Assembly (NCBI GenBank): GCA_963718775.1
Contig: OY970377.1
Coordinates: 1,612,001 to 1,676,000, forward strand
Source: VRUE01 sp963718775
GTDB taxonomy: Bacteria > Actinomycetota > Thermoleophilia > Solirubrobacterales > 70-9
Reading direction: 5' to 3'
Length of the DNA: 64,000 nucleotides
The notes beneath the pieces were generated by a model, which was not told the origin of the DNA, ran no database searches, and was given only the letters and a program-made list of their open reading frames with translations. A program made the position numbers and the translations under genes. Positions 55,488 through 62,686 of this stretch are shown here, one piece after another (positions within the stretch are counted from its first letter, which is position 1; every line of letters begins with the position of its first letter).

Positions 55488-56597
55488 CTACAGCGGGATG
55501 CGGGCTCCGAGCTGGTAGGCCGTCAGGCCCAGGGTCAAAAGCTGGAGCGCTCGGTCGCGGGATAGAGCTGCGAGGGGGAGGGGCCAGAGGAGGTACCAGG
55601 GGAGGAGCCAGGACGTGGCTAGTAGGAGGCTCGCCGTTGCCCAGGCCGCGGCGCGTAGCCAGTCGCCTCCTCTGTAGGTCCAGGCGAGTAGGTAGACCAC
55701 GAAGGCCGCGTAGAAGGCCAGGGCGGCGGCGCGGACTGCCTCTGGGCCTAGGCCGGTTAGGCGGGCTGCGGTGATCGGGATGCTCATGTAGCTCGTCCGG
55801 CCCTGGTTCTCGCCGGCCAGGGCGAAGGCGTCGAGCCAGTGCCACCCGAACCCGAGCCCGGCCGCCGCGCCAATTCCCGCCACCGCGAGTGCCGCCCCCA
55901 CCAAAAACCGGCCGACGGGACGAAATCCGGATTCCAGGTCCGGATTTCGGCCCGTCGGCCGATGTTGCTTTGCCGCGCCGAAGAGGGCGAAGGGGGTTGT
56001 GATCGCGGCTGAGGCCTTGATTGCGATTGCGGCCGCGAAGGCTGCGCCGGCTGATGCACTCCGCGCCGATAGCACCGCCGCGACACCGAGCGTTGTGAAG
56101 AGCACCGCGAAGGAGTCGTTGTGGGGGCCGCCGACGACGTGGACTAGGACGAGGGGGTTGAGGGCGACGAAGGCGGCGGCACGGAGGGGGTCGATGCCGC
56201 GGCTGGGGGCGAGGCGGGCGACGAGGATGGCGATGGCGAGGACCGCCGCGGCGGAGAGCGCCTTGAGGACGTAGACGGCAGCGTCGACCGGGAGCCAGGC
56301 GAGTGGGTAGGTCGCGAGGGTGAAGAGCGGGGCGTAGGCGCTGGTGGTTTCGGTCCAGGTGACCTGGGCGAAGGCGGGGTCCGACGGAACGCTCATCGGT
56401 GAGTCGACGTATGGGTCGAGGCCGTGCAGGACGCCGAGGCGGGCGTAGTCGACGTAGCTGTAGACGTCGTGGGAGAGCAGTGGCGGCAGGCAGGAGAAGC
56501 TGGCGAGGAGCAGGAGGATCGTGCCCCAGACGAATCGCCGCCCGAGTCGCGGCGCGTAGGCCAGCGCGCCGAGATAAGCGACGAAGCCGGCCCACAT
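55488..56597 (-). CDS. GT-C membrane glycosyltransferase (polyprenol-phosphate mannosyltransferase-like)
   Basis: 369 residues from ATG 56597, with about ten hydrophobic segments. The segment LLSHDVYSYVDYARLGVLHGLDPYVDSP (about 40-67), with acidic residues after a membrane helix, resembles the first loop of MptA/MptB alpha-1,6-mannosyltransferases. YAPLFTLATYPLAW and VHVVGGPHNDSFAVLF also fit. The acceptor is unknown. The family usually has more residues before the first acidic loop, so the N-terminus may be short. A 53-bp palindrome lies inside the gene at 55909-55961. It follows the PBP gene by 29 bp. Confidence 0.78.
   Translation of the reverse strand: MWAGFVAYLGALAYAPRLGRRFVWGTILLLLASFSCLPPLLSHDVYSYVDYARLGVLHGLDPYVDSPMSVPSDPAFAQVTWTETTSAYAPLFTLATYPLAWLPVDAAVYVLKALSAAAVLAIAILVARLAPSRGIDPLRAAAFVALNPLVLVHVVGGPHNDSFAVLFTTLGVAAVLSARSASAGAAFAAAIAIKASAAITTPFALFGAAKQHRPTGRNPDLESGFRPVGRFLVGAALAVAGIGAAAGLGFGWHWLDAFALAGENQGRTSYMSIPITAARLTGLGPEAVRAAALAFYAAFVVYLLAWTYRGGDWLRAAAWATASLLLATSWLLPWYLLWPLPLAALSRDRALQLLTLGLTAYQLGARIPL
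55909..55961. repeat. Palindrome inside a coding sequence
   Basis: Two 11-bp perfect arm blocks separated by a single mismatch (55909-55931 and 55939-55961) around a 7-nt loop. On the minus strand it encodes HRPTGRNPDLESGFRPVGR within the glycosyltransferase, a hydrophilic segment between membrane helices. The sequence is unrelated to the main family. Confidence 0.85.
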
Positions 56598-56626
56598 GAG
56601 GGCGTAGGCCGCCCCAGGCGCGATGC

Positions 56627-58771
56627 TCAGTTACCGCTCCCGACCCCGCCGGTGGCGGCGCCTTTGTCGATGCCCGACGAGGGCGGTGGGGGAGGAACTG
56701 GCGTCGGCTCCTGCCCGGCGCCCGGCGCGTAGGCGTCGGGGTTGTAGCCGCCGGTCGCTTCTTCGCCCAGTTCCCTGGCCCGGTCGGCTTCGTCTTCGGC
56801 GTCCCCGTAGATGCCGCCGCTGTGGTGGCGCGGCGAGGAGGAGCTGTAGCGGCCGAAGAAGGGCGCCCAGCTGATCGGCGTCTTCGGCTCGCTGAACTCC
56901 TCGCAGGGGACTTCGGCGCCGGAGTAGAGCGCGTGCCAAATTTCGGCCGGGAAGGTGCCGCCGAAGACGGTGATCCCGTGGACGCTGGTCATTTCGATCG
57001 CGTTGGACTCCGGGTAGCCGACCCAGACCACGGTCGCCAGGTTGGGCTGGAAGCCGGCGAACCAGGCATCGGTCTCGCGGTCGGTAGTGCCGGTCTTGCC
57101 GGCCTGGCCGGGGCAGCCGGTGTAGGCGGCGGTGCCGGTGCCGCCGGTGATGTTGTCGTGCAGAAGCCGCGTCACCTCGTAGGCGACGGCTTCGGAGACG
57201 ACCCTTCGCGGTGGCTCGCGATCGGGGCGCTCGGTCTTGCCGCCGGGGAAGACGACGCGGCGGATCGCGACCGGATCGTGGCGGATGCCGCCGGCGGCGA
57301 GCGTCGCGTAGGCGCTCGCCATCTCCAGCGGCGAGACGCCGACGCGCAGGCCGCCGATCCCCTCCGCCGGGATGCCGTCGAGCGGGCTGACGATGCCCAG
57401 CGACTTGGCCGTTTCGGCAACCCGTTCCGGGCCGACGTCGAGGTCGAGCTGAGCGAAGACCGTGTTGTCGGAGGCGACCGTCGCCTGCTGCAGGTTGATC
57501 GTCCCCTGGTAGCCCTCGTCGGCGGTGTGCACGTCCCAGTGCCCCCACTTGGGCAGGTCGAGGCTGAGCGGTTTGGAGGTGTAGTAGGTCGCGTAGGGAT
57601 CGATGCCCTGCTTGATCGCCGTCGTCAGCACGAAGGTCTTGAAGGTCGAGCCGGGCTGGCGGTGGCCCTGCGCGGCGAGGTTGAACTGGCTGTCCTCGTA
57701 GCTGGAGCTGGAGGCCATCGCCTCGATCTCGCCGTTGCCGGGATCGATCGAGACCAGCGCCGAGGAGGGGTCGGTGGAGTAGGGCAGGGCGGAGCGCATC
57801 GCTTCCAACCCGACTTCCTGGAGGCGCGGCTCGATCGTCGTGTGGACCTCGAGCCCGCCGCCCCGCACCTCGTCGACCCCGTAGCGCTCGATCAACTCGT
57901 CTTCCACGTAGTCGAAGAAGAACGGTTCGCGATGGGCGAAGTAAGAGTTCGAAGCGTCGAGGCCGAGGCCCTGCCGCTGGACGGCCCGGGCGCGCCCGGG
58001 CGTGATGTAGCCGAGGCTGGCCATCTTCCTCAGCACGGCATCGCGCCGCTGCCGCGCCTCGCCGGGGTGCAGGACCGGGTTGTAGTCGGAGGGCGCCTGC
58101 GGCAGGCCCGCCAGCAGCGCCGATTGCGCCAGGTTCAGCTTCCAGGCCGGCCGCGAGAAGTAGATCTTCGCCGCGGCCTGGACGCCGATCGCGGTGGCGC
58201 CTTCGATCGTCCCGTAGGAGGCGGTGTTGAGGTACTGGCCGAGGATCTCCTTGCGCGAGTGGCGCTGGGCGTACTCGATCGCCAGCTTCGCCTCGATGAT
58301 CTTGCGTTCGAGGTCGCGCTCGGGGTTGCGGATACAGAGGTTGCGGACCAGCTGCTGGGTGATCGTCGAGCCGCCCTCGACGGTCTCGCCGGCTTCGAGG
58401 TTCTTCAGCGCCGCCCGGGCGATGCCCTCGGGATCGATGCCGCCGTGCTCGTAGAAGCGCTGGTCCTCGATCGCGACCGTGGCCAGCTGCAGCTGCTTGG
58501 GGACGCGCTCGAGCGAGATCGGCGCGCGCGCTTCGTCGGAGTCGATCAGCCCCAGCTTGCTGCCGTCGCCGGCGTAGACGACCGAGTTGCCGCCGCGGTC
58601 GATCTTCTTGCAGGCGGCGAGCGAGGGGGCCTCGGCGGCGACGTCGAGTACCCAGGAGGCGACGGCGATCCCGGCCAGTGAGATGCCGACGAGGAGCGCG
58701 GCGCCGACGAAGAGCAGCTTGCTGCGGGCGCCACCGCGCCGCCGCTGACGTCGACGATTGCGCTGCCCCAT
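56627..58771 (-). CDS. Bifunctional class A penicillin-binding protein
   Basis: Polymerises and cross-links peptidoglycan. It has 714 residues. A basic cytoplasmic N-terminus and one membrane helix (about 20-42) precede a GT51 domain with catalytic Glu in IEDQRFYEHGGIDPEG (about 101) and GGSTITQQL. The transpeptidase domain has SxxK in PGSTFK (about 372-377), SDN at about 430 and KTGTT (about 568). The C-terminus is a Pro/Ser/Gly-rich unstructured tail from about 650. ATG at 58771. Confidence 0.94.
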   Translation of the reverse strand: MGQRNRRRQRRRGGARSKLLFVGAALLVGISLAGIAVASWVLDVAAEAPSLAACKKIDRGGNSVVYAGDGSKLGLIDSDEARAPISLERVPKQLQLATVAIEDQRFYEHGGIDPEGIARAALKNLEAGETVEGGSTITQQLVRNLCIRNPERDLERKIIEAKLAIEYAQRHSRKEILGQYLNTASYGTIEGATAIGVQAAAKIYFSRPAWKLNLAQSALLAGLPQAPSDYNPVLHPGEARQRRDAVLRKMASLGYITPGRARAVQRQGLGLDASNSYFAHREPFFFDYVEDELIERYGVDEVRGGGLEVHTTIEPRLQEVGLEAMRSALPYSTDPSSALVSIDPGNGEIEAMASSSSYEDSQFNLAAQGHRQPGSTFKTFVLTTAIKQGIDPYATYYTSKPLSLDLPKWGHWDVHTADEGYQGTINLQQATVASDNTVFAQLDLDVGPERVAETAKSLGIVSPLDGIPAEGIGGLRVGVSPLEMASAYATLAAGGIRHDPVAIRRVVFPGGKTERPDREPPRRVVSEAVAYEVTRLLHDNITGGTGTAAYTGCPGQAGKTGTTDRETDAWFAGFQPNLATVVWVGYPESNAIEMTSVHGITVFGGTFPAEIWHALYSGAEVPCEEFSEPKTPISWAPFFGRYSSSSPRHHSGGIYGDAEDEADRARELGEEATGGYNPDAYAPGAGQEPTPVPPPPPSSGIDKGAATGGVGSGN

Positions 58772-58802
58772 GGGGATAAGGGTACTTCGGCCCGGCCCGC
58801 GC

Positions 58803-59219
58803 TCAGGCCTGCGTGTCTTCGGTCGAGAGGTTGTGCACGACGCCTGCGACCAGCAGCTGGTTGGGGATCACGATCGCCGTGTCATCGCCAGGGTTGACGT
58901 AGGTGTAGGAGAGCGTGATGTCGATGACGCGGCCGTCGACCTCTTCGAACTGGATGCGGTCGCCGATCTTGAACGGCTGCGAGACCGCCAGCTGGACGCC
59001 GGCGATCATGTTGCCGATCGTGTGCTGGGCGGCGAAGCCGACGATCGCCGCCAGCACCGCGGTCGAGGCGAGGATCCCGGTCGCCAGACGCTTCAGTTCG
59101 GTGAATTGGCTGAGCGCGATCGCGACGATGACCAGGAAGACGACGAGGATCAGCAGGCGGCGCAGGAAGCGGAGGCGCGTTTTGGTCGAGCGGGAGACCT
59201 GGGAGACTGCCGGCGTCAT
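58803..59219 (-). CDS. Small-conductance mechanosensitive channel (short MscS)
   Basis: 138 residues from ATG 59219. A basic N-terminus and one hydrophobic segment (about 20-42) lead into the pore-helix and beta-domain core: STAVLAAIVGFAAQHTIGNMIAGVQLAVSQPFKIGDRIQFEEVDGRVIDI. This is the TM3-beta module with the usual Gly/Ala pattern. The length is about half of standard MscS, and the C-terminal alpha/beta cage is absent. It lies divergently beside the CPBP gene with palindrome copy 10 between them. The frame upstream to 59975 has no homology. Confidence 0.82.
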   Translation of the reverse strand: MTPAVSQVSRSTKTRLRFLRRLLILVVFLVIVAIALSQFTELKRLATGILASTAVLAAIVGFAAQHTIGNMIAGVQLAVSQPFKIGDRIQFEEVDGRVIDITLSYTYVNPGDDTAIVIPNQLLVAGVVHNLSTEDTQA

Positions 59220-59240
59220 GGCGACCAACTTTATGCGGGG

Positions 59241-59351
59241 GGCCGTCGGCGACCCCTCCCGGCTCAACTTTTTTCGAAGAAGCCGAGGTTGCTGACGCCC
59301 GTGGCATTGTCCGAAAAAAGTACAAGCCGCCGGGAGGGGTCGCCGACGGCC
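59241..59351. repeat. Palindromic repeat family, copy 10 (between divergent genes)
   Basis: 111 bp with arms of about 24-26 bp (59241-59264 and 59326-59351). The inner motif has one extra T/A: CTCAACTTTTTTCG and CGAAAAAAGTACAAG, 34-35 bp apart, with TTGCTGACGCCCG between them. Unlike other copies it does not follow a stop codon; it lies between the divergent mscS and CPBP starts. A GTG in the loop (59301) is in frame with the CPBP gene. Confidence 0.9.
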
Positions 59352-60011
59352 TTTCCGTATGCGAATTGGGGGCCGTTGGCCGCGGTTCTCGGGCTCGTCC
59401 TTGCCTTGGGAGCTGGTGTTCTGCTGTCGATTCCGGTGGCGGTTATCGACCAGCCGGCGTCTGGGGAGGACCTCAGCGATACGGCTAACGCGATGGCCCA
59501 GTTTGCTGGGGCGCTCTCTTTTCTGCTGGTGCCGATCGCGATCGCGGCCTGGCGGGGGGCTACGCCCCGGGAGGCGCTGCGACGGCTTGGCGTGCGCGGC
59601 TTCCGCGCCTCTGCGATCGGCTGGATGTTCGCGGCGATCGGGGCCTATCTGCTGATCGCGATCGTCTATGTGGCGATCGCCGGGACGCCGGAACAGGAGG
59701 ACATCGCCGAGGGGTTCGGGGCCCTGCCGGTGCAGATCCTGCTGATCGTCTTCGCGGCGCCGATCAGCGAGGAGATTTGCTTCCGCGGCATGCTCTTCGG
59801 CGGCCTGCGCGAGCGCATGCCGCGGATCGCCGCGGCCCTGATCAGCGCGGCGATCTTCGGCGGCCTGCACGCGACGACCGGCGTCAGCGCGATCCCGCCG
59901 CTGATCGGCTTCGGCTTCGTGCTCTGCCTGCTCTACGAGAAGACCGGCTCGATCGTGCCGGGGATCATCCTGCACATGTTGAACAACTCGGTTGCCCTGC
60001 TCGGGCAGTAG
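59301..60011 (+). CDS. CPBP family intramembrane metalloprotease
   Basis: About 236 residues if GTG 59301 in the palindrome loop is used; TTG 59307 or 59376 are alternatives, and 59376 would remove all repeat-encoded residues. Six or seven membrane segments. The CPBP motifs are clear: EEICFRG (motif 1, Glu-Glu-x3-Arg), FGGLHA (motif 2, His) and HMLNNS (motif 3). Relatives process prenylated proteins or confer bacteriocin immunity; the substrate here is unknown. A terminator hairpin lies 12 bp after the stop. Confidence 0.82.
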   Translation: MALSEKSTSRREGSPTAFPYANWGPLAAVLGLVLALGAGVLLSIPVAVIDQPASGEDLSDTANAMAQFAGALSFLLVPIAIAAWRGATPREALRRLGVRGFRASAIGWMFAAIGAYLLIAIVYVAIAGTPEQEDIAEGFGALPVQILLIVFAAPISEEICFRGMLFGGLRERMPRIAAALISAAIFGGLHATTGVSAIPPLIGFGFVLCLLYEKTGSIVPGIILHMLNNSVALLGQ

Positions 60012-60022
60012 TTGCGGGCAAA

Positions 60023-60050
60023 GAAACGGCCCGCCGAAGCGGGCCGTTTC
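60023..60050. terminator. Bidirectional intrinsic terminator
   Basis: A 12-bp perfect stem (60023-60034 and 60039-60050) has a CGAA loop on the plus strand and a TTCG tetraloop on the minus strand, where CTTT follows. It serves the CPBP gene on the plus strand and the tRNA-like transcript on the minus strand. It opens the 317-bp stretch (60012-60328) that has no protein gene. Confidence 0.85.
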
Positions 60051-60076
60051 AGAGCGAAAGGGGCAGTACCCCTAAC

Positions 60077-60089
60077 CGATTGACACTCG
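60077..60089 (-). promoter_or_regulatory. 13-nt sequence antisense to the tRNA anticodon arm
   Basis: On the minus strand it reads CGAGTGTCAATCG, the exact reverse complement of CGATTGACACTCG, which is the anticodon stem and loop of the tRNA at 60124-60215. It lies on the same strand, about 85 nt downstream and before the terminator, so a precursor transcript could pair with its own anticodon arm. Confidence 0.6.
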
Positions 60090-60098
60090 TTTAATCAG

Positions 60099-60120
60099 GC
60101 TATCAAGCACCCTTGATAGC
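60099..60120 (-). other. Hairpin directly 3' of the tRNA-like gene
   Basis: A 9-bp perfect stem (60099-60107 and 60112-60120) with a 4-nt loop, 3 bp beyond the tRNA 3' end in transcript direction. No U-run follows, so it may guide 3' processing rather than terminate. Confidence 0.6.
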
Positions 60121-60123
60121 CAG

Positions 60124-60215
60124 CGGAGGGCGGGGGACTCGAACCCCATCCAGACGACGAGCGTCCGGACTTTCGAGTGTCAATCGATCGCCGATACCTA
60201 TCGGCTTCGCCCTCC
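60124..60215 (-). tRNA. tRNA-Sec-like / allo-tRNA-like gene with anticodon GAC
   Basis: 92 nt fold into an atypical cloverleaf. The acceptor GGAGGGCG/CGCCCTCC has 8 bp. The D arm GCCGAT AGGT ATCGGC has 6 bp and a 4-nt loop. The anticodon arm TCGA TTGACAC TCGA has 4 bp plus an A-A mismatch, with anticodon GAC and U33 present. The variable arm has an 8-bp stem (one G-U) and 5-nt loop, and the T arm GGGG TTCGAGT CCCC has 4 bp. The discriminator is G. An 8/4 acceptor/T pattern with a long variable arm is known in tRNA-Sec-related allo-tRNAs, which carry serine identity. The anticodon is not UCA, so selenocysteine decoding is not indicated. CAGC/GCTG flanks extend the acceptor stem. Confidence 0.8.
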
Positions 60216-60328
60216 GCTGCCCTGGAACGTATTGACTGCATTTGCCAATTCAAGGGCTGCGCATCTCTTTTGACGAAAAGTTGACGCTTTCTTCACACGA
60301 CCGCGGCATCGGTAAGAATCCACGTCCC

Positions 60329-61297
60329 GTGAGCCGTCGTCTCGTCCCTACCCTGACGCTGCTGGTCTGCTTGGCCGTCCCGGCTTTTGCCTCGGCTGCG
60401 CCGGTAAAGGCGGCACCCAAGCAGGTCGCCGCCCCGGAAGCGACCGTGAAGATCAAGGTCGGGCATCTGAGCAAGGGCAAGGCGGAGATCTACAGCACGG
60501 TGCCGGTGATCGGCACCGTCTCACCGTTCGTGGCCGGGCAGCGGGTCGAGGTGACCTTCTACCTCGACGGGCACAGGCTGCTCTCGCGCAAGGTCGCGGT
60601 GCAGAAGGGCAAGGGCGGGGCCGGCGCCTTCCGTTCGAGCATCGTCGTCCGCGAGGCCGGCAAGTACGCGGCCGCCGCCAAGCACGTCGCCACGCCGCAG
60701 CTCGGCGCCGACAGCAGCGTGCGCAAGAGCTGGCGGATCAGCTTCCCGGCGCTGCACGAGGGCCAGTGCGGCAACGTCGTCCTCGGCTTCAAGAAGGCGA
60801 TGCGGAAGCTGGGCTACATCGCCAACGACGGCCGCTGCTTCGGGGGCAAGACCGCCCGCGGCGTGCTCGCATATCGCAAGGTCAACGGCATGGCGGCCAC
60901 CTACAGAGCCGGCGCCGGACTGGTCAAGTCGGCCTTCTCAGGCCAGGGCGCTTACAAGGTGCAGCACCCGGGGGCCGGCCAGCACCTCGAGGCGCCGCTC
61001 GGCAAGCAGGTTCTCGTCTTCGCCAAGGACGACAAGCCGGTCGCCGTCTACCCGATCTCCTCGGGCAAGTCCTCGACCCCGACGGTTACCGGTCACTTCA
61101 CCTTCATCCGCCAGGAACCGGGCTACAACTCGCACGGCATGTACTACTCGTTCTACTTCTACGGTGGGTACGCGGTGCACGGCTATGAATCGGTGCCGGA
61201 CTATCCTGCCAGCCACGGCTGCATCCGCACCTTCATCGCCGACCAGCCCGAGATCTACAACCGGATCAACTTCGGCGAAGACATCTTCGTCTTCTAG
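60329..61297 (+). CDS. Secreted L,D-transpeptidase (YkuD) with a peptidoglycan-binding-like region
   Basis: Cross-links or modifies peptidoglycan outside the cell. It has 322 residues from GTG 60329; the signal peptide is about 1-24. A beta-rich domain (about 38-130) is followed by a segment like a peptidoglycan-binding domain (GFKKAMRKLGYIANDGRCFGGKTARGVLAYRK). The YkuD domain from about 220 has catalytic His and Cys in AVHGYESVPDYPASHGCIRTF. Upstream codons from 60242 in this frame are not needed. It follows the tRNA-like gene divergently. Confidence 0.9.
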   Translation: MSRRLVPTLTLLVCLAVPAFASAAPVKAAPKQVAAPEATVKIKVGHLSKGKAEIYSTVPVIGTVSPFVAGQRVEVTFYLDGHRLLSRKVAVQKGKGGAGAFRSSIVVREAGKYAAAAKHVATPQLGADSSVRKSWRISFPALHEGQCGNVVLGFKKAMRKLGYIANDGRCFGGKTARGVLAYRKVNGMAATYRAGAGLVKSAFSGQGAYKVQHPGAGQHLEAPLGKQVLVFAKDDKPVAVYPISSGKSSTPTVTGHFTFIRQEPGYNSHGMYYSFYFYGGYAVHGYESVPDYPASHGCIRTFIADQPEIYNRINFGEDIFVF

Positions 61298-61309
61298 TTT
61301 GGGGCTGAA

Positions 61310-61726
61310 GTGATCGGAGAGAGAACCCTGAAAGCGGTTCTCGCCTTCGTCGCCGCTTACCACGTCGTGCTCGGAGCGATGCAACTGCTGGCGCCCGACA
61401 CCTTCTTCGAGCAGATCGGCAACTACGGGATCGAGAACTCCCATTACATAGGGGACGTTGGGGCTTTCACGCTCGCTTTCGGCATCGCCGTGGGCATCGC
61501 TGTGGTGCGGCCCGCTTGGCGGGCGCCGCTACTCTGGCTGGGAGCGCTCTGGTACGGCCTGCACGCGGTCAACCACGCCTTCGACACCGGTGAAGCCAAG
61601 AGCGAGGGGCGTGGTTGGGGCGACACGCTGCTGATTGGCTTCGGCGCGCTCGGCGCCGCTTGGCTGGCGCGAGTATCGGAACGGCTGAACGGCGAACGAA
61701 GTGACCATGAGGAGGTCGGGCGATGA
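61310..61726 (+). CDS. Small membrane protein of unknown function (DUF4345-like)
   Basis: 138 residues from GTG 61310. Four hydrophobic segments (about 7-27, 47-65, 70-90 and 105-122) include APDTFFEQIGNYGIENSHYIGDVGAFTLAFGIAVGIAVV. The four-helix layout with a conserved start-of-helix Asn/Asp is like DUF4345 or DoxX-related proteins, but identity is unsure. It starts 12 bp after the L,D-transpeptidase and overlaps the next gene by 4 bp. Confidence 0.68.
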   Translation: MIGERTLKAVLAFVAAYHVVLGAMQLLAPDTFFEQIGNYGIENSHYIGDVGAFTLAFGIAVGIAVVRPAWRAPLLWLGALWYGLHAVNHAFDTGEAKSEGRGWGDTLLIGFGALGAAWLARVSERLNGERSDHEEVGR

Positions 61727-62664
61727 AGGTCTTCGTCGCAGGAGCGAGTGGAGCGATCGGCCGGCCGCTGGTTCGGCAACTCGTCGCCGCTGGCCATGAG
61801 GTGACCGGGATGACGCGGCGCGAGGAGCGGGCCGAGCAGATCCGCGCGGCTGGCGCCAAGGCCGTCGTCTGCGATGCCTTCGACGCCGCGGCGCTGGAGG
61901 CCGCCGTCGGCGAGGCGGCGCCCGAGGCGGTCGTCCACCTGCTCACCTCCCTGCCGCACCGCATCGACTACCGCGACAAGCAGGCGCTGGCGCCGACCAA
62001 CCGGGTGCGCAGCGAGGGCACCCGCAACCTCGTCGCTGCCGCCAGAGCCGCCGGCGCCCGCCGCCTGATTGCCGAGAGCGTCGCTTTCTTCTACGCGCCG
62101 GAAGGCGACTGGGTGAAGGACGAGGCGGAGCCGCTCTTCCTCGGCGCGCCGCCGCCATTCGGCGAGGGCGCCGCGGCCCTGGCCGAGCTCGAGCGCGAGG
62201 TGCTCGAGGCGGACGGCATCGAGGGGATCGTGCTGCGCTACGGCTGGCTGTACGGGCCCGGCACCTACTACGCCGCCGACGGCTCGCTGACCGAGGACGC
62301 GCTGAAGCGCAAAGCCCCGATCGTCGGCAAGGGCACCGGCATGTTCTCCTTTGTCCAGGTCGAGGACGCCGCCACCGCGACCGTTGCGGCTCTCGACCAT
62401 GGCGCCCCTGGCGCCTACAACGTCGTCGACGACGAGCCGGCGCCGATGCGCGAGTGGTCGCCGGCCTTCGCCGCGGCGGTTGGAGCCAAGAAGCCCTTCC
62501 GCGTCCCTGTCTGGCTCGTGCGCCTCGCTGCCGGCAAGGGCGCTGCCGTGATGTCGACCGAGACGCGCGGCGCCTCCAACGCCAAGGCCAAGCGCGAGCT
62601 CGGCTGGCAGCCGCGTTACCCGAGCTGGCGACAGGGCTTTGCCGACGCCGAGGCACGCGGCTAG
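61723..62664 (+). CDS. NAD(P)-binding epimerase/dehydratase-family protein
   Basis: 313 residues. The Rossmann nucleotide motif GASGAIGRPLVRQL is at about 7-20, with the segments VHLLTSL and EGTRNLVAAARAAGARRLI of extended short-chain dehydrogenases. At the position of the catalytic Tyr-x3-Lys, the sequence is GEGAAALAELEREVLEA, with neither Tyr nor Lys, so it may be a non-catalytic or atypical member of the atypical SDR group. It has LRYGWLYGPG and AYNVVDDEP downstream, as in that group. Translationally coupled to the membrane protein before it. Confidence 0.85.
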   Translation: MKVFVAGASGAIGRPLVRQLVAAGHEVTGMTRREERAEQIRAAGAKAVVCDAFDAAALEAAVGEAAPEAVVHLLTSLPHRIDYRDKQALAPTNRVRSEGTRNLVAAARAAGARRLIAESVAFFYAPEGDWVKDEAEPLFLGAPPPFGEGAAALAELEREVLEADGIEGIVLRYGWLYGPGTYYAADGSLTEDALKRKAPIVGKGTGMFSFVQVEDAATATVAALDHGAPGAYNVVDDEPAPMREWSPAFAAAVGAKKPFRVPVWLVRLAAGKGAAVMSTETRGASNAKAKRELGWQPRYPSWRQGFADAEARG

Positions 62665-62686
62665 CGCCCTGCCTAGGATGCGCGGC

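Noticed and set aside
60077..60186. 13-bp duplicates as attachment sites of an integrated element
   Set aside because: The copies are inverted and only ~85 bp apart, with no integrase or cargo between them; att sites would be direct repeats.
60124..60215. Calling the unusual tRNA a selenocysteine tRNA
   Set aside because: Arm lengths fit, but the anticodon loop TTGACAC has no TCA at the anticodon position and no sel genes are in the window.
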